A stretch of 64,000 nucleotides of DNA. It comes from Dendrobium chrysotoxum. Taxonomy: Eukaryota; Streptophyta; Magnoliopsida; Asparagales; Orchidaceae. The stretch spans positions 83,793,663 through 83,857,662 of the forward strand of contig CM034313.1 of NCBI GenBank assembly GCA_019925795.1, given 5' to 3'. The notes beneath the pieces were generated by a model. The model worked only from the letters and a program-made list of their open reading frames with translations. It did no database searches and was not told the DNA's origin. The position numbers and the translations under genes are program-made. How positions within the stretch are numbered: position 1 is the first letter of the stretch; the number at the start of each line of letters is the position of its first letter. Shown one piece after another: positions 48,954-60,768 of the stretch.

Positions 48954-49530
48954 CTAGAGGTGCAAAAATGGTGACTTGCTAGAACGTTTCCCATAAAAAT
49001 TAAAAATACTTTTGAAAAGTTAAGCAATAAATAAGTAGAACTAAACAAAGCCTGCATAATTTTAAGAACATTGTGTGCATCCAAATATCTCAAGACCAGT
49101 TAAAGCTTTTGCCAAACTTGTACGGTTCCTTTTGGAATCAACAGGCATGCGCAGACACTAAGCAAGTTCCTTCTGATAGTCAATAAACTCTTCCAATAAG
49201 TTGAAAACTTCCTTCAACAAACCGATGCTTCCACTTGTTCGGTGACTCCTTTCTAGTAAATCAGTGACTCCCTACTAGTAGGTCGACAACCTTTTCCATC
49301 AAGTCGGTGACCTCATCTAGTAAGTTGGCAAGTCCTTATGGCGAATCGTAGAATCTTCACAGCATTGCCTATCAAAATTTAAGCACCGGCCATCAATTGT
49401 CAATGTATCGAAGGTCCACGTGCACTCATTAGTCATTTCATTATATTTTCTTAACTACATATTTTATACAATAGACCTTTTGAATCAGGGGGTATTTTAT
49501 TAGCATTATTTTATTATTAGCATTATTTTA

Positions 49531-49564
<34 letters not shown>

Positions 49565-49787
49565 ATTGTTCTTGTGGGATCCAAACCTTTATAAATGTAA
49601 GGTTAGAGAGCCATTTTGAGAGTCTCTACCCCAAATGCACAGTTATCTTCTATATATTATGTTGATAATAAATCATAGGGCTTCTCCTTGTAGTCCATCA
49701 AGTTCCGCCAAGCTCCGTGTCTCTCTCACTGTACACCCAAAATGACCTACTAAAAACTAGTCACCTATGGTAAAATTTGGTTGCAAC

Positions 49788-50460
49788 ATCCTAAAAATGC
49801 GGTGAGTCTGGACAAATACGAAGAACCATAAACCAGACATTGCAAGCAGCACATCATAAAAAAATGCAAATGCGATCAAGAACTCATGTTCAAGAGAGCT
49901 CCCATAATTTAGGAAACTCTCTCTCTCTCTTGGAGTTGAACTCAAGGAACTCAACCTACACTCAATTCGTTAGAGCCAAAGCTTCTAAAAAGAATGCAAC
50001 TTGCCAAAAAGCTACCACCAAGAGGAGAGCAACTCACCAACCTAATCAAGTATGGCTCTCAGATTCCCCTGGGCACTGTCTCTCTGTCTATCTCTCTAGC
50101 CCCTAGATAACCACATAAAACCTCACAGAACCTATGAATATGGCTCTAGCATCACCTACGGGTTAATTTAGAAGCACATCCAGAAAAAGTGCGGTGAATA
50201 TGGACAAATACAAAAAACTAACTAGGCAATACAAGTAGTAAATCATCAAAATTGATCTGCAAATACAATCAGGAACTCGCATTCAAGGGAGCTCCCTTAA
50301 TTTAGGGACCTCTCCCCCTTGGACCTAGACTCAAAGAACTTGGCCGATGCTCAATTAGTTAGAGCCAAAGTGTCTAAAGAGAACACGACTCACCAAAAAA
50401 CTACCACCATAAGGAGAGCAACTTGCATACCTAATTCAAATGATGATAAACTCGTTCCTC
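49788..50460. repeat. Direct duplication, two units of ~300 bp
   Basis: 49790-50065 and about 50165-50440 share an ordered series of blocks: AAAATGCGGTGAG / AAAGTGCGGTGAA, GAGAGCTCCC / AAGGGAGCTCCC, GTTAGAGCCAAAG in both, and GGAGAGCAACT in both. Diverged, with small indels; non-coding. Confidence 0.65.
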
Positions 50461-50655
50461 TCTCTCTCATAACCCTCTTTACAGTACGCGTACATACAAA
50501 AAATACATATATATGTATGTAAATAAGCACATATAGAAAATAACAAGGAACAAGAAAAAGAAGACAACCAAAAGAATTAGGTAAAAAAAAACTTACAATT
50601 AACTTTCAAAGTTGAAGTCAACCAACTTCAAGCTAGAGTTGATGAAACAACAACA

Positions 50656-50692
50656 TCATCGTCAAGCCTTTATCCCACTATGTAGAGTCATA
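50656..50692 (-). mobile_element. Very short RTE LINE 3' fragment
   Basis: The antisense RTE 3' end (CGTCAAGCCTTTATCCCAC) with a short CAACAAC tail. It is flanked by AGTTGATG at about 50636-50643 and 50697-50704, a possible 8-bp target duplication. Confidence 0.5.
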
Positions 50693-51578
50693 GCCAAAGT
50701 TGATGTTAACAAAATTCATTCCTAAATAAATATTTAGAAGAACAAATAAAAGCCCGGCTAAGTTATGTTCGGGATCACGGCATAGTCAATTTAAAAGCTA
50801 AGAGGCTACCTATTTCAGAAGTGCTTAAAGTCCCCGCGTAGATGGACAATATGTACTTAATGTAGCCACCTTTACACTTGACCCCGAGATTTCATCAATG
50901 GAGCATCTAACGAACTCGAAAATTTATATAACCTCCGATGTTAACCATTTAATTTTTTGACAAGTGTATATACAGTAAACTCTTATTTTTCTCAAATTTG
51001 AAATTTCTAAACTAAATCATTCTGGACTTGCTTAATTTGCTATGAATTTACTAGGGATATTGATGTAAGCAAACTAGAAAGAAAAGCCAAGTTGGAGAAC
51101 ACAAGGACAAAATGAAACCAAACTCGATTCACTTTAACTTGCAAACATCCAAACAAACATCCGGATAAACGAAAAGTCAAATCAAACGAAACAAAATAAT
51201 AACATAAAAATGCTATCCTCAGAACAACCGACAAGCGGTTCCCTCACATGCAATGAGAGTAGGAAGATATATAAAAATAGTGCTTAGGCTTGCAAACCGA
51301 GGGTCCACCACTGCAAAAGAATCCAACGTCCTACCAAACTCCTCCGGCAAATGTCTCCCAAAAATCAGCCAACAAACAACTTCCAAATGCTCTAGAAGAA
51401 GGATACAGGTGGAGTGGAACTTGCGTACAGAAGAAGAGATTAGAAGCCAAGACGAAATAGAGAGGAGGAAAGGGGGTGGAACAAGCTCTCAAGCTTTTCC
51501 AAGAGAAGAAACCCTCAGGTTTTTAGTAGAGACTTTGCCCAAATATTCAATAACATTTTTCATTCCAAAACATCTCCA

Positions 51579-51585
51579 ATTTATA
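51579..51585 (-). promoter_or_regulatory. TATA box in the 3' LTR of the minus-strand gypsy element
   Basis: TATAAAT on the minus strand, inside a segment (about 51450-51695) that is absent from the 5' LTR at 59311-59321. Confidence 0.5.
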
Positions 51586-52311
51586 AGCAAAAGAAAGAAG
51601 CCAAACAACTATAACACCTCCAACCAAAACCAATCAGGTTTGGGGAAATGAAAGACCAAAAGACACCACAATAGCCCCCCAAATTCTGCATAGAAAACAG
51701 GAAGAAAAGCCACGAGAAACCCAGCCAAGGAGCCACGGGAAAGCAGCCAGAGAGGGACCCGAGTAGCCAACACAGGAAAAGGGGCAGAGGGGTCACGGGA
51801 AAGCAGCCAGGGAGAAAACCGAAAAGACAACCAGCCCACAACAATTACTCCAAAGGAAGAAACCAAAGAGACACAAGAATGGGAAGAAACAAGCTCCACT
51901 CCACATACCTTTATGAATTTATGAGCTGGGAAGTGCAATTACTCTTGCAAATAATGAGCTAAACTTCAGCTCAAGCATTAATGAGCTAGTACCAAGTAGA
52001 ACCCAACTTTTTAGCTCAAACCCAAGCCTTGCCATGCCCAAGCACATCCTACCATGATCATTGGATGTTCTCCATCATTAGATAGCATTTTTTAAAAAAA
52101 TATAAAACACAACTAATATTGTTCACATTACATCAAAATAAAATAAGATAAAATATAAATACATCAATTCCCCCCTGGTGGGAGAATCTCACCTCCTGAT
52201 GAGAAAGCTTCCACAATTTTTTATAAAGATCCGGATGACGTTTCTTCAACTCATTGGCATCCATCCAAGTACAGTTTGTCAAAGGACGGTTCTTCTATTT
52301 TGCCAAAAACC

Positions 52312-52823
52312 TCATGTGCTTGCCATGTCTAGTTTTAGTAACTTTGACATCAATAACATCTTCAACTTGTTCATTATTAAAACTGAAGTGGAAAGTGGAA
52401 AAGTTTCAATTTCCACATGATCTTCAGAATTTCCTTCATACAAAGAAAGGTCAAAAATATTAAACACAAGAGAAGTGCCAACAATAATAGGAAGATCCAA
52501 GAGATAAGCATTTGAGCCCAATTTTTTTAGAACACGAAAAGGCCCAAATTTCTTCCTGCTTAATTTTCCAAAAGTGCCAACAGGAAATCTTTGGCTACGA
52601 AAGTAAGCTATAACCAAATCTCCCTCATTAAAATAAACTTCCCTTCAATGTTTATCAGCATCATATTTGTACTTAACATTAGCCATTCGGAGTTTTTCAA
52701 GGACTTGATGTTGGACAGTTTTGATATGGTCAAAAGTTTCAGAAGCTTCAACACTAATTTTATTTGGCAAAGGCAAACAATTTCTATCTAAAATGTGAGA
52801 TATAAGCTGACCATAAATGATTT
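52312..52823 (-). pseudogene. Integrase C-terminal region of the gypsy element, downstream of the solo LTR
   Basis: Minus-strand reading from the solo LTR edge gives IYGQLISHILD, then after a stop near 52645 EGDLVIAYFRSQRFPVGT, then the GPY/F-like KKFGPFRVLKKLGSNAYLLDLP and FNIFDLSLYEGN. It joins in sense to the integrase text that ends at 55016. Confidence 0.7.
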
Positions 52824-55015
52824 TGTAAAACCCGAAATCGACGATCGTAGGCGTTGCACGCATCTCGATGCGCCGCAACAAGATTTAAGTGAATTTTTCA
52901 AAGTTGTCGGAATTCGATGAAAATAATTTTATAAAATTCTACGCAAAATTCCGAACAAATCGATATAAAAAACTTATATTCAATTTCGCCTAAATCTGGA
53001 GTTAAAATTTTTGGAAGTCTCTAAATGCCTATTTTACCCCTCATAAGTATTAATGCGAATATAAGTCATTTGAGGGCATAGTGGTCTTTTGGCATAATCC
53101 CTAATTTCCCTTTTCTCTTAAGGGGACCGATTGAATCGATCCCCATTCGATTCGTGCGACCGAAATAGCGGAGGGGAGAGGGCGGACGCGCGGGAGGAGG
53201 CTCCGGCGGTGGATTCCGGTGTCCAAGCTTGGGGAAAAATGTAGAGGAGACTAAGGGAAAGCTAAGGTATGCATTAGAATGACTATTCCTCCATTTTTTC
53301 TTAAAGATTTTTGGACGAGAAGGATCTAGGGTTTGGCAAAAACTTAATATTCCTTTACGAAATTATAGAGGAAGTAAAGGGGACGATTAAGGTATGTTTT
53401 AATTTAGATATCTCTAACTTTTTGAGAAGTTTTCTTTGAGAGAGATTTCTAGGGTTTGACCCAAACTCAAGATTTTTAAAGAAGAACGATAGGGGAAGAT
53501 TAAGGAAGGTTTCTAATCATGAAAATATAAAATTTAAATCAATATCTTTTAGGTTTTCAAATTAGGGTTTTTCCAAGGGTTGACATTTTGTGAAAATTTC
53601 TTAACAAAGATTGTTCCTATAGGTCTTAGGAAGGTTCTTTTGATGAGAAATTGAGATTTTTATGAAAAATGTCATTTCCCTAATTTTAAAATTTAGATAA
53701 TCCAAAAATTTAATGTTCTAATGATTTATTTAAATAATAGTGAGGATTTGGCGTGCTAAAATAAGAGATTAATGAAATTTTGGGTTCCCAAAAAATTAGG
53801 GTTTTAAGCAAATCCGAAAATATAAAATTTTAATTAGAGAGAGAGAGATTGGGATATATTTATAAGAAAAGAAGAACTAAGTTTGGAATTAGTAAGTAAC
53901 CTATGTATGCGAAATTAATGTTTATAGGTGATTAATCGTGGTGACATCGAAGGAAGAAGGACTAGCAAGGGAATCAAATTCCTAACTTCTGTAAGTATGC
54001 ATGATTCTTTATTTACAGTAATAACCTTTGTTTCTATCCAGTTATTGTTTTGAAAGTTCAAGCATGTTTATGAAATTCTTATGATTAATTTAGTACATAA
54101 TTTTGTTACTCTTGCCAAATGGTTGATCATGCAAATTACATGTTATATTTTATGGTATTATATGATAAAGTTCTTATGTTATAGAAATAAGATGACATGA
54201 AGTGATATGATATGATATAAATATTATATTGAAAGCTTGTATGTGCATGCTGAATAGATGGAGCTCACCCCCTTATGGTACTGGCTGGGGATGTCGTATT
54301 CGTGCACGTTAATGGTAAAGGAAATGGTAAAGGGGCTCTTTTGAGCCAAATGGTAAAGGGGTACCTGGTACCAAATTAGACGGTGGCTCCTGTGACGGGT
54401 GTATTATATATAAAAATGAGAAAGATATGAAAACAATTATGACGAAAGTAAACTGATTATGATATGATATGTATTTATGTTTTACGCATAACGCTATACA
54501 TTTAATGTTTTGATGAAACAAATGATATGAATAAATGAAAAGTGATATGAAGTTACAAATGCTAATATGATGAATGTAAACTGATTATGAAATGTTATGG
54601 ATTTATGATTTATGTGTATGCTTAACATTATGTTTATAAGATATAAGATTTATGATATGTTTAAATGAAACGTGACTTTTAGCATATTATTTCTCTGCCT
54701 TGAATTACTGTAGTTTAGAGACATGTTTTACTTACTAAGCTTTGGCTTACTGTTAGTTGTTCAAATTTTTCAGGTATAATTATTTTAATTATAATGAGTA
54801 GAAGGAATGGAAACGTGTACCGTAGGAGAGGCGCGCAAGAAGAAAGGTAATTAAATGAGTCCTAATGATTTTATGTTTGTATGTTTTCGAATTTGATGTT
54901 TTAATGGCTCTTTCAAATGTTATGGTGATAGATTTAGATATTGCATATTTTAATCTACCGTCCGACCGTCCGTTCCCGCCTCGCCTATGCGAGCTTACTG
55001 GGTCGGGTCGTGACA
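52824..55015 (+). mobile_element. Solo LTR of the gag-only element family
   Basis: 2192 bp, from TGTAAAACCCGAAATCGACG to GGGTCGTGACA, with target duplication GATTT at 52819-52823 and 55016-55020. No interior remains, so it probably arose by LTR-LTR recombination. The last ~450 bp are almost identical to the LTRs at 40761 and 44308, while the first ~1.3 kb is much more diverged. It keeps the short gag exon (54794-54850), its donor, and a leader-intron donor and acceptor. Confidence 0.9.
54794..54850 (+). other. LTR-resident gag exon in the solo LTR
   Basis: An 18-codon ORF with one residue difference (Asp to Asn) from the 42544 copy, followed by the same GTAATTAAATGAG donor region. Confidence 0.6.
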
Positions 55016-55710
55016 GATTTCAAATGGAGTTTTACCAGTGGAGCGATTAACAGAATTATTGTATGCAAATTCAGCTTAGGGCAAAATCAAATCCCATTGG
55101 TATGGTTTTTCTCCAGCAAGGCATCTCAGTAAATTTCATAAACTTCGATTGACAACTTTTGTTTGCCCATCAATTTGTGGATGATATGCACTGCTAAATT
55201 GAAGAGTAGTTCCTAATTTTGCCCAAAGTGTTCTCCAAAAATGACTCAAAAATCTAGTATCTCTATCAAAAGTAAAAGTGCGAGGAAAAGCATGAAGACG
55301 AACAATTTCCTTAAAGAACAAGTCAGCAGTATATGAGGTATCAGAAGTTTTCTTGCAAGGAATAAAATGTGCCATTTTGCTAAAGTGATCCACAACTACA
55401 AAAATAGAATCAAATTTTCTAGCAGTAACAGGCAACCCAAAACAAAATCCATAGAGATATCCCCCTAAGGTTTATTTGGAATAGGCAGAGGAGTATACAA
55501 ACCAGTATTTTGAGAAGTTCTCTTAAAAGCCTGACAGATTTTACATTGTTTTATCAGCTTAGCAATTTGTTTTCTCATATGAGGCAAAAAATATTTTTCC
55601 TCAATCAAAGCAACAGTTTTTCCTAGCCCAAAATGTCCACCCAATCCCCCACTATGAAGTTCATATTCAAGTTATTCTCTTAAAAAAATTTTCGTTATGC
55701 AAAGTCTAGA
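55016..55710 (-). pseudogene. Gypsy integrase core, catalytic Glu replaced
   Basis: 55435-55136 codes the DDE core: FVVVDHFSKMAHFIPC, FTFDRDTRFLSHFW and FSSAYHPQIDGQTKVVNRSL. In the family the residue after GQT is the catalytic Glu; here it is Lys (AAA). A stop follows at once. 55440-55710 gives a degraded zinc-finger/N-terminal part with stops. Confidence 0.8.
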
Positions 55711-57175
55711 TCACTTAAACAAAAACCCTTGATGAATAACAAGCTGAGCAGTAGGATCAGTTCCAGAAGCAAGACAAGAATCCCAAATACTCTTAAAATC
55801 AGGATCACTCGCATAAGTATCTTTTAAAAAATCAAAAGAAGTGATAGTTGGATAAACAGTTACCAACAAATGAGATCTCCTGCTTAAAGCATCAGCCACC
55901 TTGTTTAACACACCAGTTTTATGTTTAATATGAAAAATATATTCTTGCAAAAAAGAAATCCACTTAGCATGCCTTTTATTCAAATTTTTTTGAGAGCCCA
56001 AAAAATGTAATGCTTCGTGATCAGTATTTAGAACAAATTCCCGTTGAATCAAATAACACCTCTAGAATTTCAAAGCTTGAACAATAACATAAAATTTCAA
56101 GTCATAAGCAGAATATTTGGATCGAGCATCATTCAGTTTTTCACTAAAATAAGCAATAGGTTTTCCCTCTTGACTAAGCACGGCACCAATACCAACATGA
56201 GAAGCATCGCAATCAACTTCAAAAATGTTTTCAAAATTTGCCAAGCTAGGAATGGGAGCTTGACTCATTTTTGCCTTAATGACTTCAAAAGTTTGTTCAG
56301 CCTAAGGTGTCCACCTAAATATTCCTTTTTTTCAAAACAATCAGTAATAGGAGCAATCAGAGAACTGAAGTTCTTAATAAACCTTCGATAAAAAGAAGCC
56401 AAGCCATGAAATCCTCTCACCTCACTTATGTTTTTAGGAGTGGGCCAACTTTGAATTGCCTCATTTTTTATCAGATCAACTGTTATCCCCTCAGCAGAAA
56501 CAATAAAACCCAAAAATGTTAAGCTCGAAGTCATGAAGGAACATTTTTTAAGATTGATGTACAATTTTTGTTCCCTTAGTGTTTGTAACACTTGCCTCAC
56601 ATGATTAAAGTACTCAGAAAGATGAATACTATAAATCAAAATATCGTCGAAATAAACCACAACAAACTTTTCAATAAAAGGTCTCAAAACATGATTCATA
56701 CTTCTCATAAAGTGCTCGGTGCATTCGAAAGTCCAAAAGTCATCACAAGCCATTCATACAAACCTTCTTTAGTTTTAAAAGCAGTTTTTCATTCATCCAC
56801 AGGTCTTATTCTAATTTGGTGATACCCGCTTTTTAAATCAATTTTGAAAAAAATTTTAGCACCGCTTAACATATCCAACATGTCATCCAGTCTAGGAATA
56901 GGAAATCGATATTTAATGGAGATTTTATTTATTGCCCTACTATCCACACACATTCTCCACGTTTCATCTTTTTTTGGAGTTAATAAAACAACCATAGTAC
57001 AGGGACTTAAACTTTCTTTAATCAAACTCTTTTCTAACAAATCAGTTACTTGCTTAAAAAGTTCAGTATGCTCAGTTGGACTCATCCTGTAATGAGGAAG
57101 GTTAGGCAAAGTGGCTCCAGGTATTAAATCAATTTGATGTTGAATATATCTCATCGGTGACAAACCTATAGGCAA
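55711..57175 (-). pseudogene. Gypsy reverse transcriptase and RNase H
   Basis: 57175-56789 codes RT fingers and palm: LPHYRMSPTEHTEL, FFKIDLKSGYHQIRIRPVDE. 56753-56265 continues with the catalytic VVYFDDILIYS and the thumb FLGFIVSAEGI. 56268-55711 is RNase H: FEVDCDASHVGIGAVLSQEG and NTDHEALHFLGSQKNLN. Breaks at about 56760-56789, 56310 and 56055 leave the pieces in separate ORFs. Confidence 0.85.
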
Positions 57176-57214
57176 ATCCTCAGGTGATATATCAGAAAAC
57201 TCATCAATTAAAGG

Positions 57215-57697
57215 TCAAATTTCTTTAGGAATTTGAAGAATAAAATCAGTTTCCTTTCCCAAAACCAAGTAAACTACCTCAGAATGTTTCAAATCATTTG
57301 CATTCAAAAGCAGTTCAGGAGTGTTTATTTTAGCAACCTTATTATTTTTAGCAGGCGAATCAGGCGCATGTTTTTTAGGATAGAGAGTGAACTCCTTATT
57401 ATTTTGAATCAAAGTATAAGTGTTCTTTTCTCCGTTGTGAATGATTTTGTGATCAAATTGCCAAGGTCGACCCAACAAAATATGACAGACTTCAAGAGGC
57501 ACAACATCGCAAATAACTTGATCCTTAAAAGAACCCCCAATTGTTAAGTTGACAACACATTGCTTTGTGATTGGAACCTCACCCTCTTCCTTAAACCAAG
57601 AGATTTTATAAGATTTGGCAAGTGGTTTGGATTTTATCTTAAGCTTGTTAACCATTTTTTGAGAAATAAAGTTTTTAGAACTTCCACTATCTATCAT
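57215..57697 (-). pseudogene. Gypsy aspartic protease region
   Basis: MIDSGSSKNFISQKMVNKL carries the active-site DSG of retroviral-type proteases. CHILLGRPWQFD, further on, is the second conserved strand. The ORF is 160 codons and is separated by stops from gag and RT. Confidence 0.8.
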
Positions 57698-57833
57698 AAG
57701 AGTACAAATTTTTCCTTCGACCGTGCAAGTTGTCTTGAATATGTTTCTCCTAAGCCACCTATCTCCGTTGTCAATTTTAGTTGTTAAAACTTGTCATATT
57801 ACCAAAAGCTCTACACCTTCATCTCCCTCAATA

Positions 57834-58861
57834 TCATTTTTTTTCTATTTCAATGTCATTTTTAGGTTTAGATTCGTTTTCTTCTTCTTCCCCTATTTTT
57901 TCATCGTTTTTAATGAAATTGTTTCTTGGTGGGTTATTTTTTCTACAAGCTGCAGAAAGATGACCATAAAGCCCACATTTATAGCATGGCCCAATTAATC
58001 TAAGTTGTTCAGAAGGTTTAGATCCCATAATTCCCTTTCTTTTATCTGCATTTTGATTTTCAAAAGACTTAACTTTCACACCTGATGTTCCCACAGAAGT
58101 TTGAGATTGATTTTTAAACCCGCCAGTTGGTCGTCGTTTATATGTTTCCGTTATCTTGTTGTGACCTCTTTCCCTTTGATGTTGCTTTCAAGTTTTAATG
58201 TCATACGATATGCCTCGTCAATTTTAATTACATGATGCAAATTCAGTTGATCTTAGATTGTCCACTTAAGATCGTTGATATACCTTGAGACAGTTTTCTC
58301 TTCAGACTCATCTAAATCATTTCTTGATTGAAGTTTGTAAAACATTTCAGTGTATTCTTCCACAGATTGAGTTCCTTGTCACAAATTATTAAATTCTTGA
58401 AAAAGTGTTCGTGCGTGATTAGATGGTAAGAATTTTTCCCTCATTTTTTCTTTCATTCATTCCCAGTTTTGTATTTTCTCTTTCTCACGTCTAAGTCTGT
58501 TGTTTTGTAAGTTTTTCCACCACGTAAGAGCATGACCATTGAGTTTTAAACTTGCAACTTTCACTTTTCTATTTTCAAGAATTTCTTTCCAATCAAAGAA
58601 TTGATCCATTTTTTTTATCCATTCGAGGAATAAATCAGGTTGTAATTTCCCCTCAAAGTTGTGAACATCCATTTTAATCCCAAGATCCCAATTTCGTTGT
58701 CGCCTATTTTGGTTCCTAGGGACTTCTTCACTTTCAGATGTTTGACCATTAGGATTTTTGACATTTAAGTTGGCAAGAGTGTTGGCCATTTCGTTCATTT
58801 GATTTTGCAAATATGCTAACTGTTGCATCATTTATTGTCAATCCCCTTGATTATTAGCCAT
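57834..58861 (-). pseudogene. Gypsy gag with zinc knuckle
   Basis: The likely start ATG is at 58861-58859, followed within about ten codons by TGA and TAA. The body is open at 58831-58457 (QNQMNEMANTLANLNVKN, then HNFEGKLQPDLFLEWIKKMD, then HALTWWKNLQ). After further breaks, 58094-57834 carries the CCHC knuckle CYKCGLYGHLSAAC. Confidence 0.8.
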
Positions 58862-59332
58862 TTTAGATTTCTAAAGAAAGAGTCTCACACCACCAAGGAT
58901 TTGCAAACTTGCTCTGATACCAAATTGATGTAAGTAAACTAGAAAGAAAAGCCAAGTTGGAGAACACAAGGACAAAATGAAACCAAACTCGATTCACTTT
59001 AACTTGCAAACATCCAAACAAACATCCGAATAAATAAAAAGTCAAATCAAACGAAACAAAATAACAACATAAAAATGCTATCCTCAGAACAACCGGCAAG
59101 CGGTTTCCTCACATGCAACGAGAGTAGGAAGATATATAAAAATAGTGCTTAGGCTTGCAAACCGAGGGTCCACCACTGCAAAAGGGTCCAACGTCCTACC
59201 AAACTCCTCCGGCAAATGTCTCACAAAAATCAGTCAACAAACAACTTCCAAATGCTCTAGAAGAAGGATACAGGTGGAGTGGAACTTGCGTACAGAAAAA
59301 GAGATTAGAAGCCATGGGAAACAGGAAGAAAA

Positions 59333-59424
59333 GCCACGGGAAACCCAGCCAGGGAGCCACGGGAAACCCAGCCAGGGAGCCACGGGAAACCCAACCAGGG
59401 AGCCACGGGAAACCCAGCCAGAGA
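59333..59424. repeat. 23-bp tandem repeat in the gypsy 5' LTR
   Basis: Four units of GCCACGGGAAACCCAGCCAG plus GGA. The 3' LTR has only about one diverged unit at the matching place (about 51708). Confidence 0.75.
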
Positions 59425-59842
59425 GGGACCCGAGGAGCCAACACAGGAAACAGGGCAGAGGGGTCACGGGAAAGCAGCCAGGGAGAAAACCGAAAAGACA
59501 ACCAGCCCACAACAATTACTCCCAAGGAAGAAATCAAAGAGACACAAGAATGGGAAGAAACAAGCTCCATTCCACATACCTTTATGAATTTATGAGCTAG
59601 GAAGTGCAATTACTCGTCCAAATAATGAGCTAAACTTTAGCTCAAGCATTAATGAGCTAGCACCAAGTAGAACACAACTTTTTAGCTCAAACCAAAGCCT
59701 TGTCATGCCCAAGCACATCCTACCATGATTATTGGATGTTCTCCATCATTGGATAGCATTTTAAAAAAAAACATAAAACACAACTAATATTGTTCACATT
59801 ACATTAAAATAAAATAAGACAAAATATAAATACATCAGATAT

Positions 59843-60425
59843 GATGAAGACACCAACATAATTCAAGAGACAATGAGTCCAATGAAATCTTGTTCAACAA
59901 ATTCGCTTCATTATTTTGGGAATTCTATTCGGCAAAGCATTTACCTGGCTCATTCTTTATCACGTTGAAAAAAAAAGGGGTTCCATTTAGATCAATGACA
60001 TTTAAGAAAACAGTATGATTATCTTTGAAGTAGGATAATTACATGATCAAAATAAAATTAGAAATAATGAAGTTTGACTACCAGGAGCCTCTAGGTGTAA
60101 GCACATCAGTATATTCACGGTTTTTCATTCAATTGTGGTTCATGTACCTTCATTTACTTAACTAATCAAAATTCAAACAAGACCACAAAATTATGCAGAT
60201 CGATAAATTATTAAAGAAGCATTAGAATCTTTGGCTTATGAATCTCATTAATTGTCCTACAATAACTCAATAGAAAATAATAATCATGTAACATGCTTGA
60301 CAAAACCTTGTTTCTATTTTTTATGCTTTATGTGGGACATATTAACAATGGCATGAGTGGGCTAGAAGTTTACATCAAACAAATTGTTAACCACCTTGCT
60401 TTCCTTCTACTTGCCTATTCTCTAA
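59843..60425. other. AT-rich spacer before the Harbinger element
   Basis: No gene or element recognised. It may still be CCT intron or upstream sequence, since the CCT N-terminal exon was not found. Confidence 0.4.
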
Positions 60426-60433
60426 GGGGGTGT

Positions 60434-60612
60434 TTGGTATCGGATTTACCAGAAGTTTTAAGTAGGATTTACCGTAAATCCAGCCAAACGCCATTTTCGG
60501 AGTCTGTAAATTCGGCGTTTCAGTAAATCCGGGATTTACGGATTTACGGCGTAAATCCGGTAAATCCGCGTAAATCCTAATCCCGCTCCGCTCCGGATTT
60601 AACGCGATTTAC
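60434..60612. repeat. Subterminal GGATTTAC array of the Harbinger element
   Basis: About ten copies of GGATTTAC or GTAAATCC, some with one change, in both orientations, within 180 bp. Part of it is back-to-back palindrome (60524-60580). Likely transposase or Myb-protein binding sites, by analogy with other plant Harbinger elements. Confidence 0.7.
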
Positions 60613-60673
60613 AGTTGCTTGGTGAATGTCTTCCCGCGGCGCCCGTGTCGCGAAGTGTCGCGGAACTCTTTAT

Positions 60674-60768
60674 GTACAAGCTCACGGAAGAAGAAGCTCC
60701 ATCCTCCTCGTCTTGTGCCCTAGCCGCTCCCACATCCTTGTTGTTGGATCTCTCCCATAGCCGCGCAG
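60674..60768 (+). other. Possible leader exon of the Harbinger element
   Basis: An ORF from ATG 60674 runs to a plausible donor, CGCAG|GTAGCC, at about 60769. The 19712 element has a similar short ORF ending at a donor. It may be a 5' exon or untranslated leader. Confidence 0.3.

Larger units (their letters stand above)
48642..51055. other. Upstream CCT intron or flank with several small repeats
   Basis: No exon found. 48926-48953 has about four CCCTAAA units. 49150-49340 has diverged repeats of a GTSGGTGACTCC-type unit. 49529-49561 is (TTA)n inside LTR-like sequence. 49788-50460 is a direct duplication, and 50656-50692 is an RTE scrap. Confidence 0.45.
51061..59837 (-). mobile_element. Ty3/gypsy LTR retrotransposon, defective, with nested solo LTR
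   Basis: Minus-strand element. Its 3' LTR is 51061-52166 (1106 bp) and 5' LTR 58926-59837 (912 bp); both begin TGATGTAAG and end TACATCA on the plus strand. Target duplication GATAT is at 51056-51060 and 59838-59842. The primer site (complement of GCTCTGATACCA) is at about 58911-58922, and a G-rich purine tract adjoins 52167. The domain order gag, protease, RT, RNase H, integrase is that of Ty3/gypsy. The solo LTR at 52824-55015 splits the 3' part of the integrase. The 5' LTR lacks about 245 bp that include the TATA box. Confidence 0.88.
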
